This document shows, in pieces, positions 8,952-19,068 of a stretch of 64,000 nucleotides of DNA (the first letter of the stretch is position 1; every line of letters begins with the position of its first letter). A program made the translations under genes and the position numbers. A model generated the notes under the pieces. It did no database searches and had not been told where the DNA came from. It was given only the letters and a program-made list of their open reading frames with translations. The DNA comes from Marinihelvus fidelis (lineage in GTDB: Bacteria > Pseudomonadota > Gammaproteobacteria > Xanthomonadales > SZUA-36). The stretch is from the NCBI RefSeq assembly GCF_008725655.1, contig NZ_VYXP01000003.1, forward strand, positions 310,001 through 374,000, given 5' to 3'.

Positions 8952-11900
8952 ATGGCCCAGTTCTTTATCGGTCGCCCGGTGTTCGCCTGGGTGATCGCAC
9001 TCATTATCATGATCGCCGGCGGCCTGGCCATTACCCAGCTGCCCGTGTCCATGTATCCCGACGTGGCGCCGCCCAACGTCACCATCAACGCCAACTACCC
9101 CGGCGCCTCGGCCAAGGTGGTCGAGGACTCGGTGACCCAGGTCATCGAACAGCAGATGAAGGGCCTGGATGGCCTGCTGTACCTGTCGTCGACCAGCTCG
9201 GCCAGCGGCAGCGCGCAGATCACGCTGACCTTCGATAACGGCACCGACCCGGATATCGCCCAGGTGCAGGTGCAGAACAAGCTGCAACTGGCCATGCCGC
9301 TGCTTCCGCAGGAAGTGCAGCGCCAGGGCGTCAACGTCGGCAAGGGCCGCAGTGGCTTCCTGATGGTCGTCGGTTTTGTCTCCACCGACGGCTCGATGTC
9401 CCGCAACGATATCGCCGACTACGTCAACGCCAGCATCGTCGACCCCATCAGCCGCGTTCAGGGTGTGGGCAGCGTCCAGGTGTTTGGCTCGCAGTACGCG
9501 ATGCGTATCTGGCTGGACCCCAACAAGCTCGATACCTATCGGCTGACGCCGATGGATATCTCCGGCGCGATCCAGGCCCAGAATGCCCAGGTCGCGGTCG
9601 GCCAGCTGGGCGGCACGCCGTCGGTGCCCGGCCAGCAGCTGAACGCCACCATTACCGCGCAGAGCCGCCTGCAGACCCCGGAAGAATTCCAGCGCATCAT
9701 CCTTCGCAGCAATCCCGATGGTTCGTTGCTGCGCCTGGGCGACGTGGCCCGTGTCGAACTGGGGGCGGAAAGCTACGACTCGATTTCGCGCTTCAACCGC
9801 CAGCCGGCCACCGGCCTGGCCATCTCGCTGGCGACCGGCGCCAACGCGCTGGAAACCGCCAACGCCGTGGAACAGCGGGTCGAGGAGCTCAAGCCCTTCC
9901 TGCCAGAAAACATGGAAACGGTGATTCCGTTCGAAACCGCGCCGTTCGTCCGCGTGGCGGTCAAGAACGTGATCAGCACGCTGATCGAGGCCGTGGTGCT
10001 GGTGTTCCTGGTCATGTACCTGTTCCTGCAGAACTGGCGCGCCACGCTGATTCCCACCATCGCCGTACCCGTTGTGCTGCTGGGCACCTTCGGCGTGCTG
10101 GCCGCGTTGGGCTTCTCCGTCAACATGCTCACCATGTTCGCCATGGTGCTGGCCATCGGCCTGCTCGTCGATGACGCCATCGTCGTGGTCGAAAATGTCG
10201 AGCGCGTGATGACCGAGGAAGGCCTGTCGCCCCTGGAGGCGACGCGCAAGTCCATGCGCCAGATCACCAGTGCGCTGGTGGCCATCGGCCTGGTGCTGTC
10301 GGCGGTGTTCATCCCGATGGCCTTCCTGGGTGGCGCCACGGGCGTCATCTACCGGCAGTTCTCGGCCACGATTGTCTCCGCCATGGCGCTGTCCGTGCTG
10401 GTCGCCGTGGTCCTGACCCCTGCCCTGTGCGCGACCATGCTGAAGCCGGTCAAAAAGGGTCAGCACCATGGCACCCGCGGCTTCTTCGGCTGGTTCAATC
10501 GCAATTTCGACCGCAGCGCTCGCGGCTACCGCGGCGTGGTGCGCGGCATGATCGCGCGGCCGCTGCGGTTCACGCTGGTGTTCATGCTGCTGCTGGGCGG
10601 CATGGTGTTCCTGTTCATGGGCCGGCCGACCTCGTTCCTGCCGCAGGAGGACCAGGGCATCCTGTTCGCCCAGGCCGTGGCCCCGGTAGGCGCCACGCAG
10701 GAGCGCACGATGGACGCCGTCTACCAGCTCGAGGACTACTTCCTGGAGCAGGAATCCGACGCCGTGGAGTCCATGTTTGGCGTGCAGGGCTTCAGTTTTG
10801 CGGGCGGCGGCCAGAACAATGCCTTCGCCTTCGTCAAGCTGAAGGACTGGAGCGAGCGCGAGGACCCCTCACTGAGCGCCGCCGCCGTCACCGGCCGGGC
10901 CTCCATGGCGCTGGCTCAGATGAAGGACGCTCTGGCCTTTGCCTTCGCACCGCCGGCCATCCAGGACCTGGGCCGCTCGCAGGGCTTCGCTTTCTTCCTG
11001 CAGGACAACGCCGGCGTCGGCCACGAGACCCTGGTCGCCGCGGGCAACCAGTTCGTCCAGGCCGCCAATGCCAGTCCGTTGCTGGTGGCGGTGCGCCATA
11101 ACGGCCAGGCCGACATGCCGCAATTCCAGCTCGATATCGACTTTGAGAAGGCCGGCGCACTGGGGCTGACCGTGGATGACGTGAACGCGACCCTGCAGGC
11201 CGCCTGGGGTGGCCAGTACATCGATGATTTCATCGACCGCGGCCGCGTCAAGCGCGTCTACCTGCAGGCCGACGCGCCGTTCCGCATGGTGCCCGAGGAC
11301 TTCCGCCGCTGGTCGGTGCGCAACAACGCAGGAGAAATGGTGCCGCTATCCGCGTTCAGCAGCTCGCGGTGGACCTACGGCTCGCCCCGCCTTGAGCGTT
11401 ACAACGGCACCGCGGCCATGGAGTTCAACGGCCAGCCGGCGCCGGGCGTGAGCTCAGGCGAGGCCATGGCCGAGGTCCAGCGGATCGTCTCCGAACTCCC
11501 ACAGCAGTACGGCCTGGAGTGGACCGGCATGAGCTACCAGGAACGCCAGGCCGGTGCGCAGACACCCATCCTGTATACGCTGTCGATCCTGATCGTGTTC
11601 CTGTGCCTGGCCGCGCTGTACGAGAGCTGGTCGATCCCGACCTCGGTGCTGCTGGTGGCGCCACTGGGCATTCTCGGAATCGCCGCCGCTGGCACATTGT
11701 TCGGCCTGGACCGGGATATCTACTTCCAGGTGGCCATGCTGACCACCATTGGCCTGACCAGCAAGAATGCCATCCTGATCATCGCCTTCGCCAAGGAGAA
11801 CATTGATCACGGTGTCGAAATCGTCGAGGCCACGCTGGCGGCCGTGCGTGACCGCCTGCGGCCGATCATCATGACCTCGCTGGCGTTTGGCATGGGCGTA

Positions 11901-12071
11901 CTGCCCCTGGCCCTGGCCGACGGCGCCGGCTCTGGCGCGCAGCGGGCCATCGGCATCGGCGTGCTGGGCGGTATGATTGCCGGCGCATTCCTCGGTATAT
12001 TCTTCGTGCCGCTGTTTTTTGTCATGATCCAGCGGTTGTTCGGTCGCAAGCGGGAGCAGGCCACATCATGA
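8952..12071 (+). CDS. HAE1-family RND multidrug efflux pump (MexB/AcrB type)
   Basis: A 1039-residue proton-driven inner-membrane exporter. The N-terminus [20 protein letters not shown] is typical of AcrB homologues. TM4 carries the proton-relay pair Asp-Asp in [18 protein letters not shown]. The porter signatures [19 protein letters not shown] and [20 protein letters not shown] are present, and the second half repeats the fold, ending with [14 protein letters not shown] and [23 protein letters not shown]. Start at ATG 8952, ten bases after the adaptor stop. No TolC-type channel gene is in the operon, so an outer-membrane partner must be encoded elsewhere. Likely substrates are hydrophobic drugs or detergents, by family only. 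Confidence 0.95.
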   Translation: MAQFFIGRPVFAWVIALIIMIAGGLAITQLPVSMYPDVAPPNVTINANYPGASAKVVEDSVTQVIEQQMKGLDGLLYLSSTSSASGSAQITLTFDNGTDPDIAQVQVQNKLQLAMPLLPQEVQRQGVNVGKGRSGFLMVVGFVSTDGSMSRNDIADYVNASIVDPISRVQGVGSVQVFGSQYAMRIWLDPNKLDTYRLTPMDISGAIQAQNAQVAVGQLGGTPSVPGQQLNATITAQSRLQTPEEFQRIILRSNPDGSLLRLGDVARVELGAESYDSISRFNRQPATGLAISLATGANALETANAVEQRVEELKPFLPENMETVIPFETAPFVRVAVKNVISTLIEAVVLVFLVMYLFLQNWRATLIPTIAVPVVLLGTFGVLAALGFSVNMLTMFAMVLAIGLLVDDAIVVVENVERVMTEEGLSPLEATRKSMRQITSALVAIGLVLSAVFIPMAFLGGATGVIYRQFSATIVSAMALSVLVAVVLTPALCATMLKPVKKGQHHGTRGFFGWFNRNFDRSARGYRGVVRGMIARPLRFTLVFMLLLGGMVFLFMGRPTSFLPQEDQGILFAQAVAPVGATQERTMDAVYQLEDYFLEQESDAVESMFGVQGFSFAGGGQNNAFAFVKLKDWSEREDPSLSAAAVTGRASMALAQMKDALAFAFAPPAIQDLGRSQGFAFFLQDNAGVGHETLVAAGNQFVQAANASPLLVAVRHNGQADMPQFQLDIDFEKAGALGLTVDDVNATLQAAWGGQYIDDFIDRGRVKRVYLQADAPFRMVPEDFRRWSVRNNAGEMVPLSAFSSSRWTYGSPRLERYNGTAAMEFNGQPAPGVSSGEAMAEVQRIVSELPQQYGLEWTGMSYQERQAGAQTPILYTLSILIVFLCLAALYESWSIPTSVLLVAPLGILGIAAAGTLFGLDRDIYFQVAMLTTIGLTSKNAILIIAFAKENIDHGVEIVEATLAAVRDRLRPIIMTSLAFGMGVLPLALADGAGSGAQRAIGIGVLGGMIAGAFLGIFFVPLFFVMIQRLFGRKREQATS

Positions 12072-12685
12072 GCACGCAAGCCGTCAGCAAGTCCGAGGTG
12101 CGCAAGCAGGCCCAGCGTGAGCGGGTGTTGTCCGCGGCGCTGATCTGCTTCGTGCGCTACGGCTTTCATAACGCCAGCATGGCCAACATCGCCGAGACCG
12201 CGCAGATGAGCGCCGGGCTGATTTACCGTTACTTTGAAAACAAGAACGCGATCATCCTGGCCATCATCGAGGCGCAGCTCGAAATCACCCGCGAGCGAAT
12301 CCGTGAACTGCGGTCGACCGACGACCTGGCCGACGGCATGATCGAGTACTTCGAGTCACAGGATTGTGGTGACCCGGAGTCGATGTCCGCCGCGCTGTTC
12401 CTGGAAATGTCGGCCGAGGCAACACGCGATGCGGATATCCGTCGCGCCGTTGAGCGGTTCGACACGGTTGTACGCCAGGGCCTGATGGACTGGCTGTCCC
12501 GGCCCATTGACCAGGGTGGCCACGGCCTGGGCGCGGAAACCGCGCGAGTCCGGGCGGTCGCCATGACCCTTCTGATTGAGGGCATGAAAGCACGTCGGGC
12601 CAGGGAGCCCGATATCGACCGGGCCGACCTGCGTGCCGCCGTCGAGGCCATCGTCGAAACCATCACCCGTCCCGAAGCGGAATAA
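12068..12685 (+). CDS. TetR/AcrR-family repressor of the efflux operon
   Basis: A 205-residue regulator. The N-terminal DNA-binding domain includes [47 protein letters not shown], with a clear helix-turn-helix at about residues 35-60; the rest is a helical ligand-binding domain. Its ATG overlaps the pump stop (ATGA), so it is the third cistron of the operon and likely a negative autoregulator binding the palindrome at 7712-7733. An intrinsic terminator follows at once. Confidence 0.9.
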   Translation: MSTQAVSKSEVRKQAQRERVLSAALICFVRYGFHNASMANIAETAQMSAGLIYRYFENKNAIILAIIEAQLEITRERIRELRSTDDLADGMIEYFESQDCGDPESMSAALFLEMSAEATRDADIRRAVERFDTVVRQGLMDWLSRPIDQGGHGLGAETARVRAVAMTLLIEGMKARRAREPDIDRADLRAAVEAIVETITRPEAE

Positions 12686-12689
12686 CCCC

Positions 12690-12722
12690 AAAAAAAACGC
12701 GGCGGACCCTGGTCCGCCGCGT
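12690..12722. terminator. bidirectional intrinsic terminator
   Basis: A perfect 12-bp inverted repeat, ACGCGGCGGACC at 12697-12708 and its complement at 12711-12722, is flanked on the left by a run of eight A. Read on the minus strand this is stem then U-run, ending the metalloprotease operon (15933-12767); on the plus strand a weaker T-rich stretch follows and may end the efflux operon. Confidence 0.85.
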
Positions 12723-12766
12723 CGTCTTTCCGCGCCATCCAGCGCGTATGCAATGCCCTGTCGAAA

Positions 12767-15358
12767 CTAGGGCGTGAACTCCAGCGTCAACCCACTGAGG
12801 TCATTGTCGGCCCCGGTGAAGTTTTCATAGGTCGTACCTGCAGCCGGGTAGGCACTACCCGCACTCAGGTCGGTTTCACCCGGGTCGGCGGCACCGCCAC
12901 CCTCGGACACACCGGCCAGGCCATCAAGCGCCTCAACCAGTCCGTACTCGATGGTATAGCTGCCATCGGCACGCAGTGTCACCATGAAGGTGTTGCTGCT
13001 GGTGCTTGCAAACTCGGGTACATCGTCGAAGATCACGGTGATCTCGTCAGTACCCACCTCGGCCGAAACCGAGCCGCCGACATTCGGTGACAGGTCATCC
13101 CACAACGGCGAGATCCGCGGCTGCAGGTTGAGCAGGTCGGCGACCGATTCCAGGAACCACGTATCGGCCGAACCGAAGGTCAGGTTACCGTTGGAATTGA
13201 CCCAGACCGAGCTGTAGCTGGATCCGTTGAACGGGAAGCTGAAGCCCAGCGGCAACTCAACCGCGTCATCATCTCCGAGCGACAACGGTATGGCGTTGGA
13301 CTCCGCGATTTCGAGGACATAACGACCGGTGGTCTCGCCGTCAAACGTCGCCACGCCCAGGTAGTAGGTCCCGGCCGGAAGGTCGGCGGCCGCAATCCTG
13401 GACAGCAGGCCAGCCCCACCATCGTCATCGATGGCCACCAGGTTCAGGTCGGCGTCGACCAGCACCATGATGGTATCCAATGCGCTGCTGACGATCTCGG
13501 CTGTCAGGACAGGCGCACCCGTGGTGGTGAAGCGGAACCAGTCTTCGTCGAGCGCCGGTTCAATCTCGGTGTAGCGACCCACGTCCGCGCTGCTGAATGG
13601 CAACGCGACACGACGCGCCTTGCGGGTGGAGTCGTTCTTGCCCGCCCAGGTGTCGTTGTAGTCGGTAGTGCCGTTGAAACGCAGCGTAGAGCCCGCAAGG
13701 TCGACCGGGCTGTCCACAGTGAACTGCTCGAAGCGAGCCGGGCTGTTGTGCAGGTTGATACGGCCACCGACGGCGCCGATATCTTCGCCCGCCTCGCTGC
13801 CCGAGGTAATGGCCGAACCACAGGACACACCCGCCAGGCCGTCAGCCGCGCTCACGTCACCGTAGGCGATATCGATATGATCGCTGCTGCGCTTGAGCGT
13901 GATCGAGAAGCTGTTGGCACCGGCGCTCGGATACTCTGGAACGTCCTCCCAGACGGCACGGAACCAGTTGCTGCCCTGGTAGAAGGTCACCACGCCCCCG
14001 CCGGTCGGATTCAGATCATCCCATACGCCCGCGATTCGCGGCGGCCCTGACAGGAACTCGGCCGTGGATTCGCTGAAGTCGCCACTGGCCGCGCCGAAGG
14101 TCAGGTTTCCGTTGGCGTTGATAAACACCGACGTGAACTCCTGCCCGCACAGGCCGTAGCTGAATGGCAGGGCCATCTGCACGAAACCGTCGTCACCCAC
14201 CGCCAGCGGATCACCCGGCGCCGGTGCGTTGACGATGATATCCACACCGGTGTCACCCGCGGCGACCAGGGTAAAGTTGAGCGGGTCGTCCGGTGAGGAA
14301 ATGTTGTTCGATTCCGCACCACCGTTGTGATACTCCTCGGGGCCCGGGAACGGGCTTGCCGGCGGCGTCGAGAAACCACCATCAAGGATCTCATCGATGT
14401 AGACCCGGTAAGACGCACCCGGTGTCAGGCCGTGCAGCGTGAAACTGCCGTCCGGAGTCTCGTAGTAATCGCCTGAGAGCGCCGATACGGCATCGCCGTA
14501 AGGGTCAGCCTCGTTACGGGCAATGACATTGACACCCCAGGCCGGGGTTACACCATCGGCCTGGTAGACCGTGCCCGAAAGCGACTCGGTTGCCGCGTCA
14601 TAACCCGGGTCCGGGTACAGGGCCGTGACCGAGGCGATGTCATCCGCCGCAAGCGCGGCGGTGCCACTGCCCGGGCCGAAATAGAACGGGTACAGGGTCT
14701 CGAGGTCATCGATATCAATCGACCCCGGGTAAGTGCCTGGCAGGTGACCGTCAGGACCGGGAAATTCCCCGAAGGCAAAGATCTGGCCGTTGACGCTGGC
14801 GTGCGCCAGGTTCGTGTAGTGACCGAACTCGTGCACCATGACATCCAGGGCGGCCACCGCATCGGTGAATGACGGGCCGTTAAGGAATGACAGCCCCTCG
14901 GTGATGGTGCAGGACGGGATATCACCCCACTCCGGACCGGCGAAGCCCAGGATGCCGGAGCCCGGACCATACAGCAGGTCGAAAATCTCACCATTGTCGT
15001 CGAAGACAATGGCCGACAGGCCGTCCGGCGCCAACGCATCATAGTAGTCAATGAAATTACTGATATCGACATCGACGGGCAACGCGCCGGCGTTGGTGTA
15101 CGACACCGTGGACGACGGCACCGCGCCCCAGACATCGAAGGCCTGCTGCACCAGCGCGATGGCGTCGGCGTTGAGCACCGGGCCCAGGTTGCCCTGGTCA
15201 GGATTGAAAGGAATGTTGGCGCCACCGGCGGCCCAGGTGTAAGGCACACCCGGCTCGCAGTTGGCGATGGGCCCCGCGGCCTGCACGGCCGAGGTGAACC
15301 CGAATGAGGCCGCCAGCGTGGCCGCAGCCAGGCCGGACCTGATCATCGTGTTTTTCAT
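12767..15358 (-). CDS. exported metzincin-like metalloprotease with NIDO-like and PPC-like domains
   Basis: An 863-residue secreted protein. The signal peptide ends near AVQAA. The catalytic module carries [11 protein letters not shown] at about residue 176, matching metzincin HExxHxxGxxH except Asn for Gly. A carboxypeptidase-regulatory-like beta segment ([10 protein letters not shown]) follows. Two copies of a nidogen/NIDO-like unit, each with the strand SVxxNxNGNLTFG and RI-x-x-x-WDDL-x-P, lie near residues 413 and 723, with a PPC-like domain between them ([10 protein letters not shown] ... [11 protein letters not shown]). Start: ATG 15358 has GAGGGGG upstream; an ATG at 15373 overlaps the preceding stop and is possible. 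It follows the small exported gene at 15370-15933 and ends at the terminator 12690-12722. Confidence 0.78.
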   Translation of the reverse strand: MKNTMIRSGLAAATLAASFGFTSAVQAAGPIANCEPGVPYTWAAGGANIPFNPDQGNLGPVLNADAIALVQQAFDVWGAVPSSTVSYTNAGALPVDVDISNFIDYYDALAPDGLSAIVFDDNGEIFDLLYGPGSGILGFAGPEWGDIPSCTITEGLSFLNGPSFTDAVAALDVMVHEFGHYTNLAHASVNGQIFAFGEFPGPDGHLPGTYPGSIDIDDLETLYPFYFGPGSGTAALAADDIASVTALYPDPGYDAATESLSGTVYQADGVTPAWGVNVIARNEADPYGDAVSALSGDYYETPDGSFTLHGLTPGASYRVYIDEILDGGFSTPPASPFPGPEEYHNGGAESNNISSPDDPLNFTLVAAGDTGVDIIVNAPAPGDPLAVGDDGFVQMALPFSYGLCGQEFTSVFINANGNLTFGAASGDFSESTAEFLSGPPRIAGVWDDLNPTGGGVVTFYQGSNWFRAVWEDVPEYPSAGANSFSITLKRSSDHIDIAYGDVSAADGLAGVSCGSAITSGSEAGEDIGAVGGRINLHNSPARFEQFTVDSPVDLAGSTLRFNGTTDYNDTWAGKNDSTRKARRVALPFSSADVGRYTEIEPALDEDWFRFTTTGAPVLTAEIVSSALDTIMVLVDADLNLVAIDDDGGAGLLSRIAAADLPAGTYYLGVATFDGETTGRYVLEIAESNAIPLSLGDDDAVELPLGFSFPFNGSSYSSVWVNSNGNLTFGSADTWFLESVADLLNLQPRISPLWDDLSPNVGGSVSAEVGTDEITVIFDDVPEFASTSSNTFMVTLRADGSYTIEYGLVEALDGLAGVSEGGGAADPGETDLSAGSAYPAAGTTYENFTGADNDLSGLTLEFTP

Positions 15359-15369
15359 CTGCCGCCCCC

Positions 15370-15933
15370 TCATTTGATTTCGGCCTTGATGGCGCTGACG
15401 AGTTCGGCGTATTCCACCGCGCCCTGGAACAGGCCGCTGTTGTCCAGCCCGTTAGCGGTCATTTCCCGGCCCTGCGCATTGGCGAACACCCGGAACAGGC
15501 CCTGGTTCAGGCCCACCGTGGTGGACAGCCCGACGCTGCTGGGCGCCGTCGTGAACAGCACATAGTCGCCGCCCACGTCGAGATCGGGATTGATGTTGAA
15601 ACTGGCCAGGCGCTCAAACTGGCCATTGCCTGGCTCGGATTTCAGGTCACCCACCATCTGCAGGGTGACCAGGCTTGCGGCCTTGCCCTGGCCGAAATCG
15701 CCCTTGATGGCGTCATCGACACGCAGCGTGTACACCACGGTCGCCAGTTCCCCGCCACCGGCGCTGACCACGCCGGGTTCCTTGCTCAGGACGGTTCCCC
15801 GGAACACCTTGTCAGCATTGCCGACCAGGCCTCCAAGATCGAATTTCTGCACCATGGCCGCAGACGCGGTATAGGTGAACATGGCCAGCGCCATGCCCAG
15901 CCATATCGCCGGCCGGATCATCAGTCTCTTCAT
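15370..15933 (-). CDS. exported protein of unknown function, partner of the metzincin-like protease
   Basis: A 187-residue protein with signal peptide ([16 protein letters not shown]) and a mature beta-rich domain starting [20 protein letters not shown]. The strand [16 protein letters not shown] and the tail [19 protein letters not shown] are recognisable features, but I cannot name a family. The ATG at 15933 has GAGGGA upstream. First gene of the operon with the metalloprotease, 11 bases before its likely start. Proteins of this form (signal peptide, then a region beginning as a sorting or processing domain) could act as prodomain-like partner or inhibitor, but that is inference from position alone. 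Confidence 0.6.
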   Translation of the reverse strand: MKRLMIRPAIWLGMALAMFTYTASAAMVQKFDLGGLVGNADKVFRGTVLSKEPGVVSAGGGELATVVYTLRVDDAIKGDFGQGKAASLVTLQMVGDLKSEPGNGQFERLASFNINPDLDVGGDYVLFTTAPSSVGLSTTVGLNQGLFRVFANAQGREMTANGLDNSGLFQGAVEYAELVSAIKAEIK

Positions 15934-16215
15934 CTATTCATCCCTCTTCCGTGAAATAAAAAATACGCGCACCAACCCACACCGGGCCGGTTTGCCTGGA
16001 GGACAGTTTTTTGCGTCGGTACCCACCCCGGCTGATCACCCGGGCGTTGTCGCCTTGTACCGTTGATATTAAATATAGCAACGGAAATACTTTTTTCAGG
16101 AAATGCTGAAAACCGGGTGAATCCGGCCGGCCAATGCACTCGAATTCATCCCCATGTCATGCGCGTGTGGGTATAGTGTTGGCCCGATTCCAGACAGCTG
16201 AACCGAACCCGTAAC
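15934..16215. other. intergenic region with an AT-rich inverted repeat
   Basis: The 282 bases between two divergent genes hold no convincing reading frame. At 16060-16084 an inverted repeat (CCGTTG ... CAACGG) encloses the AT-rich ATATTAAATATAG, possibly an operator or -10 region. The remainder shows no structure I can assign. Confidence 0.5.
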
Positions 16216-17172
16216 ATGCCGAGCCAACTTGACCAACTGAAGCAGTACACCCGCGTGGTGGCCGATACCGGCGACTTCGAGTCCATGCAGGCCTTCGCGC
16301 CGGAAGACGCAACTACAAACCCCAGCCTGATCCTGAAAGCGGCGCAGAAGCCCGAGTACGCGCGCCTGATCGACAAGGCGGTCGCCGATCACCGCGACTC
16401 CCCGCTCACGGGTGACGAGTGGACCAACATGACGATGGAGTACCTGCTGGTCCTGTTCGGTATCGAGATCCTTAACATCATCCCCGGCCGCGTGAGCACC
16501 GAGACCCACGCCAACCTGTCGTTCGACACCCAGGGGCTGGTGGATAACGGCCGGCGGTTCATCGAGCTTTACGAAAAGCACGGCATTGATCGCGACCGCG
16601 TGCTGGTGAAGATCGCCACGACCTGGGAGGGTGTGAAGGCGGCCGAAATCCTGGAGGCCGAGGGCATTCACTGCAACATGACGCTGCTGTTCTCGCTGGC
16701 CCAGGCCGCCGCCTGCGCGGAAGCGAAGGCAACGCTGATCTCACCGTTCGTGGGCCGCATCCTGGACTGGTACCGCGCCAACACCGGCAACGAGTACAGC
16801 TCGGCCGACGACCCGGGCGTGTTGTCCGTGCGGGAGATCTACACGTACTACAAAAAGTTCGGATACCCCGTGGAAGTCATGGGCGCCAGCTTCCGTAACA
16901 CTGGCGAGATCCTCGAACTCGCCGGTTGCGACCTGCTCACCATCAGCCCGGACCTGTTGCAGGATCTGGCCGACAGCGACGCCCCTGTGGAACGTAAACT
17001 CGACCCGGAAAGCGCCATGGCCAGCGACATCGAACGCATCAATGTCGATGAGGCCAGCTTCCGCTGGTTGATGAACGAAGATGCCATGGCCACGGAGAAA
17101 ACGGCCGAGGGCATCCGCAAGTTCGCCGCTGACACGGTGACCCTGCAGCAGCTGATCGCATCGAAGCGCTAG
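16216..17172 (+). CDS. tal: transaldolase
   Basis: A 318-residue cytosolic enzyme of the non-oxidative pentose phosphate pathway, transferring a dihydroxyacetone unit from sedoheptulose 7-phosphate to glyceraldehyde 3-phosphate. [21 protein letters not shown] and [14 protein letters not shown] match TalA/TalB N-termini. The Schiff-base lysine is K132 in [16 protein letters not shown], the same number as in E. coli Tal[30 protein letters not shown] and [24 protein letters not shown] complete the signature, and length is normal for the class. It stands alone between divergent neighbours. An 8-bp GC hairpin (17200-17219) lies just downstream but overlaps the next gene's end and lacks a T-run. 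Confidence 0.96.
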   Translation: MPSQLDQLKQYTRVVADTGDFESMQAFAPEDATTNPSLILKAAQKPEYARLIDKAVADHRDSPLTGDEWTNMTMEYLLVLFGIEILNIIPGRVSTETHANLSFDTQGLVDNGRRFIELYEKHGIDRDRVLVKIATTWEGVKAAEILEAEGIHCNMTLLFSLAQAAACAEAKATLISPFVGRILDWYRANTGNEYSSADDPGVLSVREIYTYYKKFGYPVEVMGASFRNTGEILELAGCDLLTISPDLLQDLADSDAPVERKLDPESAMASDIERINVDEASFRWLMNEDAMATEKTAEGIRKFAADTVTLQQLIASKR

Positions 17173-17209
17173 GCGCTTTCCTTCCCCGAGTTAACGCATC
17201 GCCCCGTGA

Positions 17210-17839
17210 TTACGGGGCGTAAGCGCGTATGAACATGGCCACGCAATCGTCGATGTAGGCATCGATGTCCTCGGCCGGCATCGGCTCGCAGTTGAACTGC
17301 ACCCTGAGCTGGGCCTCGCCCTTGAGCATGCACAGCAACTGCCAGGCGGCAAATTCCGGGTTGGGTACCACCAGCGTGCCCGCACGGTCCTGTGCAGCCA
17401 GGTAATCGGCCACTGCCCGCTTGGCCTGGCAGGGCCCATGCTGGAAAAACAGCCGCCCCAGCTCCGGGTGCGAATCCGCGCAGGACGTACAGATCGCGTT
17501 GATCTGTTTCGCGTCGTCGCCCAGCAGCAGCGTGGCGAAACGCCGCGCCACTTCCGGCAACATCTCCCGCGGTGGGCGCTGGTGATCGACCCGCTCCGGG
17601 TCGATGCCCGATGAACTGCACTTGGTCGAAACCGCCAGGCCGAACAGGCCTTCCTTACTGCCGAAATGCGAGTACACGGTCTGCCGCGAGACACCGGCCG
17701 CCGCGGCGATGTCCTCGACACTGGCACCGTCGTAGCCGTTACGCAGGAACAACTCGACGGCCGCATCGAGGATACGGATCCGCTTGGTCTGGCTACGCGG
17801 CCGGCCGCGGGCCGGGGTGGTTGCTTTGGCTGGCTTCAT
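17210..17839 (-). CDS. TetR-family regulator of the second RND system
   Basis: A 209-residue repressor. The N-terminal domain (GRPRSQTKRIRILDAAVELF, then SVEDIAAAAGVSRQTVYSHFGSKEGLF) is the canonical TetR helix-turn-helix. The C-terminal half has Cys-rich helical segments (AICTSCADSHPELGRLFF) resembling the AefR/TetR_C_7-like ligand domain. It starts at ATG 17839, divergent from the adaptor at 17926, with two inverted repeats in the 86-base gap that it probably binds to control both transcripts. Confidence 0.88.
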   Translation of the reverse strand: MKPAKATTPARGRPRSQTKRIRILDAAVELFLRNGYDGASVEDIAAAAGVSRQTVYSHFGSKEGLFGLAVSTKCSSSGIDPERVDHQRPPREMLPEVARRFATLLLGDDAKQINAICTSCADSHPELGRLFFQHGPCQAKRAVADYLAAQDRAGTLVVPNPEFAAWQLLCMLKGEAQLRVQFNCEPMPAEDIDAYIDDCVAMFIRAYAP

Positions 17840-17865
17840 TTCACAGGATCGACATGAATTGTTTA

Positions 17866-17910
17866 TAGACTTATTAGTCCATTAAATATATTCTGGACTC
17901 ATCAGTCCAG
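17866..17910. promoter_or_regulatory. two related inverted repeats, likely TetR operators
   Basis: Two similar dyads, GACT-TATT-AGTC at 17868-17879 and CTGGACT-CATC-AGTCCAG at 17893-17910, share the core GACT-N4-AGTC and lie about two helical turns apart in an AT-rich gap between the divergent TetR and RND genes. This is the arrangement expected for an autoregulated TetR repressor. Confidence 0.65.
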
Positions 17911-17925
17911 CCATTCTAACGCACC

Positions 17926-19068
17926 ATGCGCTTCCCGACACGCGATTACCGGCATTTTGGTCACGGCTTGCTCCCACTCCTTCTGGCGGGCGCGGTAACC
18001 TTGCTGTCCGGTTGCACACCGGAAGGCCAGGCCCAGGCGACCCCCTACCACCACAAGGCCGAGCTGCTGACCGTGCAGATGCAGGCCGGCTACGCGGTCA
18101 CGCGCGAGTACGCCGGCGAGGTACAAGCCACCCAGGCCACCCGGCTGGGCTTTGAACGCGCCGGGCAGGTGTCCAGCCTGGCGGTCGATGAAGGTGCGCG
18201 CGTCGAGGCAGGCCAGGTGCTGGCGACACTGGATACCCGCCTACTGGATGCCGAGCGGGACGAGTTGCAGGCCCGGGCGGAGGAATTGCGCGCCGAACTC
18301 GACCTGGCCGAGCGCAACGAGTCCCGCGTGGCCCGGCTGCGCACCGACCAACTGGCGAGCGAACGCGAACTGGACGAAGCCGCCAGCCGCAGCGCCCTTC
18401 TTCGCGCCTCGCTCAAGCGCGTGCAGGCCGACCTCGAATCCAACCGCGTGCGCCTGGCCCAGTCGAGCCTTAAAGCCCCGTTCGCCGCGCGTGTCGCCAG
18501 TCGTGACGTCGACAGCGGCACCGTGGTCGATGCCGGCACCGCCATCTTCACGCTGGTGCAGGATGACGGCCTGGAGATTCGCGCCGGCCTGCCAGCCGAC
18601 CTGGCCGAATCACTGCAGCCGGGCCAGGCCATCCGCGCCCGCGTTGGCCAGGCGGCGGCCGACGTCACGGTCCTGGCCGTCGGCCCCCGTGTCGACGCGG
18701 TCACCCGCACCCGGCCCGTTCGTTTCACCTCGCCCGGCAACGGCTACCCGGGAGAGATCGCCTACATCGTTATCGACGAGCCGGTGGATGCCGAAGGCGC
18801 CTGGCTGCCCGATACCGCGATCACCGAGGGTGCCCGCGGCACCTGGATCATCTACGCCGCCGTCGACGATGGGACCGACCCGTCGCTGCTGACGCTCGAG
18901 GCGCGCTCGGTTTCGATCCGCCATGCCGCCGCTGGCCAGGTGTACGTGACCGGTGCAATTGAAGACGACGCCCGCGTGGTCGCCGCCGGCCTGCACCGGC
19001 TCGCCCCCGGGCAAAAGGTCCTCGCCGCCACCCCCGAAGAACTGGCCGATGCTCGCCAGGACCCTTGA
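17926..19068 (+). CDS. RND efflux periplasmic adaptor lipoprotein, second system
   Basis: A 380-residue membrane fusion protein. The signal sequence ends at LLSGC, predicting a lipoprotein. Lipoyl halves (FERAGQVSSLAVDEGARVEAGQVL and SSLKAPFAARVASRDVDSGTVV) flank a long alpha-helical hairpin rich in Arg, Leu and Glu (residues about 100-170), then barrel and membrane-proximal domains ending GLHRLAPGQKVL. More diverged from AcrA than the adaptor at 7784. The next gene starts 20 bases before its stop, so the pair is translationally coupled. Likely regulated by the divergent TetR. Confidence 0.9.
   Translation: MRFPTRDYRHFGHGLLPLLLAGAVTLLSGCTPEGQAQATPYHHKAELLTVQMQAGYAVTREYAGEVQATQATRLGFERAGQVSSLAVDEGARVEAGQVLATLDTRLLDAERDELQARAEELRAELDLAERNESRVARLRTDQLASERELDEAASRSALLRASLKRVQADLESNRVRLAQSSLKAPFAARVASRDVDSGTVVDAGTAIFTLVQDDGLEIRAGLPADLAESLQPGQAIRARVGQAAADVTVLAVGPRVDAVTRTRPVRFTSPGNGYPGEIAYIVIDEPVDAEGAWLPDTAITEGARGTWIIYAAVDDGTDPSLLTLEARSVSIRHAAAGQVYVTGAIEDDARVVAAGLHRLAPGQKVLAATPEELADARQDP

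Noticed and set aside
8913-10469. Long antisense frame opposite the first RND pump
   Set aside because: His/Gln/Arg/Gly-rich composition with no domain or ribosome binding site; a high-GC shadow of the real pump gene.
17200-17219. 8-bp GC hairpin after transaldolase as an intrinsic terminator
   Set aside because: No T-run follows on either strand and it overlaps the end of the TetR coding sequence.
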